From assembly GCA_030523505.1 (NCBI GenBank), contig JAUNIK010000014.1, positions 1-5,332 of the forward strand: 5,332 bases of DNA, in the 5' to 3' direction. Made by a program: the position numbers and the translations under genes. The stretch is from Prevotellaceae bacterium (GTDB taxonomy: Bacteria > Bacteroidota > Bacteroidia > Bacteroidales > Bacteroidaceae). Below are positions 1 to 5,332 of this stretch, one piece after another. The notes below the pieces were generated by a model. That model worked only from the letters and a program-made list of their open reading frames with translations, had not been told where the DNA came from and made no database searches. How positions within the stretch are numbered: position 1 is the first letter of the stretch; each line of letters starts with the position of its first letter.

Positions 1-2
1 GG

Positions 3-2039
3 GAAACCGAGGATCTGCACTATGAACGCCATCGCAAGACGCGTACATGGGGAGCAGAGGTGTTCCCTGGAGCCAGCATACCAAACGCCATGGTACAGCT
101 GTCGCCTGTGACACAATACGGTAGTGGTGCTGGATATCAATATGAGGACAAGACTATCTGTGGTTTTGCTCACACCAACAAAGGACACTGGAACCTTCTG
201 CATGTTCCTTTCATGCCAGTCGCTGGTCGCCGCATCAACATCGACAACTTCGCCTCGCACTTCTCTCACGACCGAGAGGAGGCTCACCCGGGCTTTTACT
301 ATGTGAACCTCACTGACTATGACATCGATGTAGAACTGACCAGTACCCTGCGTTGCGCTTACCATCGCTACACCTTCAACCGCAGAGGAGAGAAGCGCGT
401 CATCGCCGACCTGGCACACGCAAATAACACTCCTTCGGAATGGAAGATAGAGAAAACCAGCGACAGATCGTTCACTGGTTTTCAGAGGGTTGGTGGAGAG
501 AAGATGTACTTCTATGCAGAGACCAACGCCAACATCCATGACATAGCACAGATGCAGGGGCGCAAAGCCATCGCATCGGTCATCGATTTCGAACCGACTG
601 ACGGTAATGTCATAGAGATGAAGGTAGGCTTCTCTTTTGTGAGCATAGAAGGAGCGAAGGCCAACTTCAAAGCCGAGATAGAGGGAAAGGATTTCACCAC
701 CGTTCGCCAAGAGGCTGATGTCAAGTGGGAACAGATGCTCTCAATGATAAAGGTGGAGGGTAACACCGAGAGAATGAAGGGCATCTTCTACTCTTGTCTC
801 TACCGCTCACTGCTCTGGCCTGTTCTGCGCAGTGATGTGAACTGCGATTACACCGATGTTCGCGGCAATGTGTGCAACGAGGGATTCCACTACTACACCG
901 ACCCATCGTTCTGGGACGACCATCGCAACAAACTCGTTCTTCTGGAATTGCTCCAGCCTGAGGTGACGGTGGATATCATCAAGTCGTGTATCGATCGCGG
1001 AGAGAAGCGTGGCGGTTATATGCCTACATTCTTCCATGGCGACCACGCCTCCACATTTGTCTCTGGTTCATGGCTTCGCGGCCTGCAGAACTTCGACTTG
1101 AACAGAGCATACAAACTGCTGCTAAAGAACGCCACAGTGCCTGGTCGTGGCGGGCGTCCGTATCTTGATGAATATCTGAAGCAGGGATGGATTTCCGAGA
1201 AGGACACCACCAATGTGCCTTACTACAACGAGTACAAGGGCGCTGTGACCAAGACGCTGGAATATTCTTACGACGACTATGCTACAGCCCTCGTGGCTCG
1301 CATCCTCGGCGACAAGGCAAACGAGAAGATGCTCCTCGAGCACTCTAAATACTATAAGAATGTATTCGATGAGAAGACAGGATTCTATCGTGGCAAGATT
1401 GCTTCGGGCGAATGGATTGAGGATTTCGACCCTTACTATCCTTATTTCCAGTATATGTACCGCGAGTCTAATGCATGGAACAACCTGTTCTATGCTCCTC
1501 ACGACATCAAGGGAATGATGGGACTCTACAAAAACGACAAGCGAAAGGTGGAGGGAATGCTCGACAAGATGTTCGCCGAACCATGGCGCGGCTATGAGGT
1601 GGAGAACCTCACCGGATTCATCGGTAACTACTGCCACGGCAACCAGCCTGGTCACTCTATTCCTTATGTATATTATTTCTGCGACAAGCAGGAGAAGAGT
1701 CAGGCGGTGCTCGACTCACTGATGTACAACTACTACGACATGGGGCGCGACCATCTGGCCCTTGCTGGTATGGATGACGCTGGCGAGATGTCATCGTGGT
1801 TTGTGTTCAACGCCATCGGCATGTACACCTACTCGCCTGCCGATCCAGAGTATCTCGTCACTGTACCGATCTTCGACAAGGTGACATTCAACAGTCCTGC
1901 ACGCAAGTTCACCATCGAGCATCACGGCAAAGGTCGTAAGATTACATCAATCACATCGGGCGGAAAGAAACTCAGTGGATATTTCCTCAACGACAAAGCA
2001 CTGCGTGAAGGTCGTAATTTAGTGATAACAACAAAATAA
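3..2039 (+). CDS. GH92 family alpha-mannosidase, N-terminus missing (partial)
   Basis: Exo-acting, Ca2+-dependent inverting alpha-mannosidase that would remove mannose from N-glycans or mannans, normally exported. The frame is open to the left edge, giving 678 visible residues (numbered from the codon at base 3). Family members are usually about 740-780 residues, so the signal peptide and first N-terminal strands are off-window. The GTG at 60 is an internal Val just before FPGASIPNAMVQLSP (residues 21-35), a conserved family segment, and is not the start. The N-terminal beta-sandwich covers roughly 1-235 and the (alpha/alpha)6 catalytic domain roughly 280-678. Hallmarks in order: FAHT (55-58), SFWDDHR (302-308), KTLEYSYDDY (417-426), ESNAW (Glu488, likely catalytic acid), GNQP (Gln548), and MDDAGEMSSW (Asp591/592, region of the catalytic base). 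The stop lies 12 bases before the peptidase gene. Linkage specificity cannot be assigned: many alpha-1,2 enzymes have Glu in the GNQP position. The family is sure, the substrate is not. Confidence 0.93.
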   Translation, partial: ETEDLHYERHRKTRTWGAEVFPGASIPNAMVQLSPVTQYGSGAGYQYEDKTICGFAHTNKGHWNLLHVPFMPVAGRRINIDNFASHFSHDREEAHPGFYYVNLTDYDIDVELTSTLRCAYHRYTFNRRGEKRVIADLAHANNTPSEWKIEKTSDRSFTGFQRVGGEKMYFYAETNANIHDIAQMQGRKAIASVIDFEPTDGNVIEMKVGFSFVSIEGAKANFKAEIEGKDFTTVRQEADVKWEQMLSMIKVEGNTERMKGIFYSCLYRSLLWPVLRSDVNCDYTDVRGNVCNEGFHYYTDPSFWDDHRNKLVLLELLQPEVTVDIIKSCIDRGEKRGGYMPTFFHGDHASTFVSGSWLRGLQNFDLNRAYKLLLKNATVPGRGGRPYLDEYLKQGWISEKDTTNVPYYNEYKGAVTKTLEYSYDDYATALVARILGDKANEKMLLEHSKYYKNVFDEKTGFYRGKIASGEWIEDFDPYYPYFQYMYRESNAWNNLFYAPHDIKGMMGLYKNDKRKVEGMLDKMFAEPWRGYEVENLTGFIGNYCHGNQPGHSIPYVYYFCDKQEKSQAVLDSLMYNYYDMGRDHLALAGMDDAGEMSSWFVFNAIGMYTYSPADPEYLVTVPIFDKVTFNSPARKFTIEHHGKGRKITSITSGGKKLSGYFLNDKALREGRNLVITTK

Positions 2040-2051
2040 AAATAACAACTA
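2040..2051 (+). promoter_or_regulatory. A-rich translation leader without Shine-Dalgarno
   Basis: The 12 bases between the mannosidase stop and the peptidase ATG are almost entirely A and T with a few C, and contain no GGAGG-like element. A/T-rich leaders lacking a Shine-Dalgarno sequence are usual in Bacteroidota. The leader supports the ATG at 2052 as the start, as does the complete lipoprotein signal that begins there. The short gap also argues against a separate promoter and for co-transcription. Confidence 0.5.
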
Positions 2052-4070
2052 ATGAAATCAATTATCAAAGCAATGGCATTATCAGCAATGTTGGCAGGCT
2101 GTGCGTCGGGCAACGACACACAGGACACCTTTGAATACAACAACGAGCGTTTTGCAGATTTGCAGATGCTCCGCTACAAAGTTGAGGGTTTTGAAGACCT
2201 CACCCTCAAGCAGAAAACATTTATCTATCATCTCCAGGAGGCTGCTCTCTGGGGCCGCGACATCCTTTGGGATCAGAACGGCAAGTACAACCTCCGTATC
2301 CGTTTCGCACTTGAGAAGATGTACCAGTCGGAGGCTATCGACCATAACTCCGACGACTTCAAGGCTATGGAGGTATATCTGAAGCGCACCTGGTTCAGCA
2401 ACGGAATTCACCACCACTATGGTTGCGAGAAGTTTGTTCCGGAGTTCTCACAGGAGTGGTTCGGCGAGGCTTGGGAGAAGGCCGGACTCAACGACACCGA
2501 CATCAACAAGGATGAGATTATGAAAGTAATCTTCGACCCTTCATACATGGCAAAGCGTGTGAACCTCGCTGATGGCGAAGACCTCGTTCTCACATCTGCC
2601 TCCAACTACTATGAGGGTGTCAACCAGGCTGAAGCAGAGGAATTCTACGAGGCAGAGAAGGAGAAGGGCGATCAAGCTCACCCAGTGATGCACGGTATGA
2701 ACTCACGACTGGTGAAGACTGCCGACGGAAAGATTGCAGAGAAGCGATGGACAACAACAGGACTCTACCGTCAGGCACTCACTAAGATTGTAGAGAATCT
2801 GAAACTGGCTCGTCCGTTCGCAGAAGACGAGGCACAGCAGGCAGTCATCGACAAGCTCATCTCTTTCTATGAGACTGGCGATCTGAAGACCTTCGATGAG
2901 TATAGCATCGCGTGGGTTGAGAACACCGAACCATTAGTTGACTTTGTCAATGGTTTCATAGAGTGCTACGGTGACCCTCTCGGATTAAAGAGCTCATGGG
3001 AGAGCATCGTCAACTTCAAGGATATCGAAGCTACAAAGCGCACACAGATTATCTGTGCCAACGCGCAATGGTTTGAGGATAACAACCCTGTTGACCCACA
3101 GTTCAAGAAGGAAAAGGTGAAGGGCGTGACTGCAAAGGTTATCAATGCTGCAATCCTCGCAGGCGACCTCTACCCTTCAACAGCCATCGGCATCAACCTG
3201 CCTAACAGCGACTGGGTTCGCGCAGAGCACGGTAGTAAGTCAGTAACCATCGGCAATCTGACCGATGCTTACAACAAAGCAGCAAAGGGCAGTGGCATGA
3301 TGCAGGAGTTTGCCTACGGCAAGGAAGAGATTGAACTGATGGAGAAATATGCCGACTATACCGACGACCTCCATACCGACCTTCACGAGTGTCTCGGTCA
3401 TGGTAGTGGTAAACTTCTCCCTGGTGTCAGCACCGATAGTCTCCGTGCCTACGGTAGCACCATCGAAGAGGCTCGCGCCGACCTTTTTGCACTTTATTAT
3501 CTCGCAGATCCAAAACTCGTTGAATTGGGATTGCTTCCTAACAAAGAGGCATACAAGGCAAGCTATATCGCACAGATGCAGAACGGTCTCATCACCCAGT
3601 TGGTACGAATCAAACTCGGTGACAACATCGAGGAGGCTCACATGCGCAACCGTGCCCTCATCGCTCGCTGGGCTTATGAGCACGGCAAGGCTGACAATGT
3701 GATGGAACTTGTAAAGCGTGACGGCAAGACATTCGTGAAGATCAATGACTACGAGAAGTTGCGCGGACTGTTTGCACAGTTGCTTGCAGAGATTCAGCGT
3801 GTCAAGAGCACCGGTGATTTCAAGGGAGCTCAGGCTCTCGTTGAGAACTACGGTGTGAAGATCGACCGCGAATTGCACAAGGAAGTCCTCGACCGCTATG
3901 CGAAACTCAACATCGCTCCTTACAAGGGCTTCATCAACCCTGTCTTCACAGCAGTGAAGGATGCCGACGGTAATATCACCGATGTCACCATCGACTATAC
4001 CGAAGGCTATGCAGAGCAGATGCTCCGTTACAGTCGCGACTACGGTTGCCTTCCACTAGTGAACGAATAA
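2052..4070 (+). CDS. Dipeptidyl peptidase III (peptidase M49), predicted lipoprotein
   Basis: Zinc metallopeptidase that releases dipeptides from the N-terminus of oligopeptides. The protein has 672 residues, close to the roughly 675 of the Bacteroides thetaiotaomicron enzyme. Both M49 zinc signatures are intact: HECLGH at 445-450 (His445 and His450 bind zinc, Glu446 is catalytic), followed by GSGK, and EEARAD at 472-477 (Glu473 is the third zinc ligand). The 28-residue spacing between the first His and that Glu fits the bacterial branch. The Cys in HECLGH is typical of Bacteroides-type enzymes, where the human enzyme has HELLGH. The N-terminus is a short type II signal: a Lys-containing start, a hydrophobic stretch, and lipobox LAGC with acylated Cys17. 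Residues after Cys17 (ASGNDTQD) lack a strong acidic surface-export signal, so periplasmic or surface display is open. It is probably co-transcribed with the upstream GH92 gene. No truncation or frameshift is seen. Confidence 0.95.
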   Translation: MKSIIKAMALSAMLAGCASGNDTQDTFEYNNERFADLQMLRYKVEGFEDLTLKQKTFIYHLQEAALWGRDILWDQNGKYNLRIRFALEKMYQSEAIDHNSDDFKAMEVYLKRTWFSNGIHHHYGCEKFVPEFSQEWFGEAWEKAGLNDTDINKDEIMKVIFDPSYMAKRVNLADGEDLVLTSASNYYEGVNQAEAEEFYEAEKEKGDQAHPVMHGMNSRLVKTADGKIAEKRWTTTGLYRQALTKIVENLKLARPFAEDEAQQAVIDKLISFYETGDLKTFDEYSIAWVENTEPLVDFVNGFIECYGDPLGLKSSWESIVNFKDIEATKRTQIICANAQWFEDNNPVDPQFKKEKVKGVTAKVINAAILAGDLYPSTAIGINLPNSDWVRAEHGSKSVTIGNLTDAYNKAAKGSGMMQEFAYGKEEIELMEKYADYTDDLHTDLHECLGHGSGKLLPGVSTDSLRAYGSTIEEARADLFALYYLADPKLVELGLLPNKEAYKASYIAQMQNGLITQLVRIKLGDNIEEAHMRNRALIARWAYEHGKADNVMELVKRDGKTFVKINDYEKLRGLFAQLLAEIQRVKSTGDFKGAQALVENYGVKIDRELHKEVLDRYAKLNIAPYKGFINPVFTAVKDADGNITDVTIDYTEGYAEQMLRYSRDYGCLPLVNE

Positions 4071-4097
4071 TTCACCATCCATATCGCTAAAAACAAT

Positions 4098-4121
4098 CGC
4101 CCAACCAATAATGGCTGGGCG
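4098..4121. terminator. Bidirectional rho-independent terminator between convergent genes
   Basis: A 10-base inverted repeat, CGCCCAACCA and TGGCTGGGCG, flanks an ATAA loop. Reading +, it lies 28 bases after the peptidase stop, has one A-C mismatch, and is followed at once by TTTGTTTT. Reading -, the same position becomes a G-U wobble, so the stem is fully paired, and it is followed by ATTGTTTTTAG. It lies about 58 bases past the TolC stop. The A-rich left flank and T-rich right flank could extend the stem. The arrangement suits termination in both directions and may be stronger for the TolC transcript. Confidence 0.82.
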
Positions 4122-4125
4122 TTTG

Positions 4126-4149
4126 TTTTCGTATTCGTATTCGTTTTCG
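4126..4149. repeat. Four tandem TWTTCG hexamers
   Basis: Four consecutive hexamers in the order TTTTCG, TATTCG, TATTCG, TTTTCG, followed by a partial TTTGC. The array overlaps the T-rich tail of the terminator and lies wholly between the two convergent stop codons. It is a simple-sequence repeat by direct reading. A functional role is not evident. Confidence 0.8.
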
Positions 4150-4153
4150 TTTG

Positions 4154-4178
4154 CTCCCCCCCCCTTAGGGGACGGGAG
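4154..4178. repeat. Imperfect palindrome with C9 homopolymer
   Basis: Outer arms CTCCC (4154-4158) and GGGAG (4174-4178) pair around an inner CCCC-TTA-GGGG hairpin (4161-4171), leaving a 2x2 internal mismatch. The left side contains nine consecutive C (4156-4164). The element ends directly before the TolC stop codon. It resembles the C-run/TTA/G-run palindromes I recall from intergenic regions of Bacteroidales genomes, but a copy search would be needed to call it a dispersed repeat. The C run is prone to length change by slippage or sequencing error. Confidence 0.6.
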
Positions 4179-5332
4179 TTAGAACATCAGTTCGGCTTTG
4201 CGGAGCTCAAGGTCACGTTCTGTTGCGAGCAGAGCTTCGTAGAAGTCGTGAGAATACTGCAACTCATCATAATAAGTGAGGAGGGTTATCTGACCTTTCT
4301 CGACACTCTTATCAAGAAGTGGACTGACATCGCAACCACTGATGTGCTTTGCATAATGATGGTATGACTCCTGTAATTGCAGGGCCTCATTATACACACC
4401 ACGAAGTTGTGTGGCGAGTTGCAAACGAGCATCACGCTCACGACTCTCGGCTGCAGCTACATGGGCTTTCGCTGCCTTTACCTTTTTTCCTGCACTCCAT
4501 AATGGGAGCGACATGCCGAGGGTTATGCCATGATAGTTCTCGTCGCGTTCAATCTCCGCCATATAGCCTAACGACAGGCGTGGCAACTGACTGCCTTTTG
4601 CCACTTTCAATGCCGACTGCTGTGCCTGCAATTCTCCAACGGCGAGTTGCATGTCGGGGTGACGGTCGAGATTTTCCTTTAACCACTGATCGAAATCTGT
4701 TGACAACGGTGTATGGGTAAAAGTACTATCACTGATAACAACCGGTTCTCCACCATTCATATACTGCAGTTCGGCGAGGAGGTTATCGCGCATAGCAAGA
4801 AATTCGCGACATTCCGAGGCAAAAGTGATTACAGCCTGATGAGTTTTACGGAGTTCAATCTCTGTTGCCTCACCCTGCTCATAGAGTTTCTCGTACGAGT
4901 TCGCAATAGCCGTGGTCTTCTCTTCATCCTCTTCAAGATGAAGGATGAGGGCATTGCAATACACCACCTCAATGCATAGTTTACGGGCTTTGAGGAGGAG
5001 TTGCTGGCGCTCGGAGAGATAACGCAAATCGGCAACACGCTGCTGTTCCTTTATAAACTTCGAACGCTGCGAATAGACCGTAGGGAAGTCAAACGACTGA
5101 CTGATACTGAAATCCTTGCGGTTGCCACGACCGTCGCTTCCGAAGAGATAGCCGAAACCAATCTCCGGGTCATCCAGGGTGTTGTCAAGACGGCTGTCGG
5201 CTTTTGCCGCCTCCACTTCCTGACGGGATGCATCGAGTGAAAGACTATGCTGCTCGATGCTATTGAGGATAGCACTGAAATCCTGAGAAAAAGCTGTTGT
5301 GGCACAACTGAAAGACAATACTATTGCTAACG
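4179..5332 (-). CDS. TolC-family outer membrane efflux protein, 5' end cut by window edge
   Basis: Outer membrane channel subunit of a tripartite efflux pump. The frame stays open to the right edge. Upstream of the TTG at 5318 it still reads Leu-Ala-Ile-Val, giving a hydrophobic stretch (LAIVLSFSCATTAFS) that is clearly the interior of a signal peptide, so TTG is not the start and only a few codons are missing. Type I cleavage after AFS, before Gln12, fits; the Cys lacks a lipobox. Numbered from the TTG codon: DDPEIGFGYLFG (49-60), SISQSFDFPTVYSQRSKF (71-88), helical heptad-like segments (about 85-190 and 220-245), HPDMQLAVGELQAQQSALKVAKG (220-242), GITLGMSLPLWSAGKKVKAAKA (264-285), and a final helical hairpin ending AELMF. 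This two-repeat pattern matches CzcC/CusC-like members more than classical TolC. Partners, likely an RND pump and periplasmic adaptor, should lie to the right. Substrate (metal or drug) cannot be told from this subunit. Confidence 0.9.
   Translation of the reverse strand, partial: LAIVLSFSCATTAFSQDFSAILNSIEQHSLSLDASRQEVEAAKADSRLDNTLDDPEIGFGYLFGSDGRGNRKDFSISQSFDFPTVYSQRSKFIKEQQRVADLRYLSERQQLLLKARKLCIEVVYCNALILHLEEDEEKTTAIANSYEKLYEQGEATEIELRKTHQAVITFASECREFLAMRDNLLAELQYMNGGEPVVISDSTFTHTPLSTDFDQWLKENLDRHPDMQLAVGELQAQQSALKVAKGSQLPRLSLGYMAEIERDENYHGITLGMSLPLWSAGKKVKAAKAHVAAAESRERDARLQLATQLRGVYNEALQLQESYHHYAKHISGCDVSPLLDKSVEKGQITLLTYYDELQYSHDFYEALLATERDLELRKAELMF

Noticed and set aside
60..62. GTG as start codon of the mannosidase
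   Set aside because: The frame is open for 19 further codons to the edge, and the GTG sits directly before the conserved FPGAS segment. Starting here would remove part of the beta-sandwich and the export signal.
1122..1655. 177-codon open frame on the minus strand inside the mannosidase gene
   Set aside because: It is antisense to the conserved GH92 catalytic domain, and its Val/Leu/Ile-rich translation is typical of the reverse complement of a real gene. No family resemblance seen.
2015..2022. Possible Bacteroidales -7 promoter box (TAATTTAG) before the peptidase gene
   Set aside because: It departs from the TAnnTTTG consensus at one of the key positions, no TTTG-like -33 element lies at the right distance, and it is inside the end of the mannosidase coding region.
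3240..3878. 212-codon open frame on the minus strand inside the peptidase gene
   Set aside because: It lies wholly antisense to a well-supported M49 coding region, including both zinc motifs. Its translation shows no recognisable domain and it has no convincing start context. It is a codon-bias shadow.
4126..4178. CRISPR array or attachment site in the repeat-rich gap
   Set aside because: The repeats are six bases long with no spacers, no cas or integrase gene is nearby, and no tRNA gene or direct-repeat boundary is visible.
4349..4720. 123-codon plus-strand open frame opposite the TolC gene
   Set aside because: It overlaps the TolC coding region on the other strand, has no recognisable domain, and its low-complexity translation fits a shadow frame.

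Overview
The window looks like ordinary chromosomal DNA from a member of the Bacteroidales, most likely Prevotella-like. Three things suggest this: the gene families (a GH92 mannosidase, a Bacteroides-type lipoprotein dipeptidyl peptidase III, and a CzcC/CusC-like TolC protein), the A-rich leader without a Shine-Dalgarno sequence ahead of the only start codon that can be seen, and a GC content near 50%. The taxonomic placement is inferred from these features, not from any marker gene.

Layout. From the left edge to 2039 (+) runs a GH92 family Ca2+-dependent alpha-mannosidase whose N-terminus lies outside the window. After a 12-base gap, 2052-4070 (+) encodes a complete peptidase M49 (dipeptidyl peptidase III) with a lipoprotein signal, HECLGH and EEARAD zinc motifs. 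The two genes are probably co-transcribed. A 108-base convergent intergenic region (4071-4178) holds a hairpin that reads as a bidirectional terminator, four tandem TWTTCG hexamers, and a C9 tract inside a second palindromic element. From 4179 to the right edge (-) runs a TolC-family outer membrane efflux protein. Its signal peptide is cut by the window edge.

How the genes relate. The mannosidase and the peptidase are both plausibly exported. They could together dismantle mannosylated glycoproteins or peptides: one trims alpha-mannose, the other releases dipeptides. Only their adjacency supports this. The TolC gene is transcribed towards them, belongs to another unit that continues to the right, and probably works with an RND pump and adaptor encoded there. 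I see no RNA genes, mobile elements, CRISPR or attachment sites, and no evidence of a previously undescribed system. The points most worth a second look are the Gln in the mannosidase GNQP motif and the structured, repeat-rich intergenic region.
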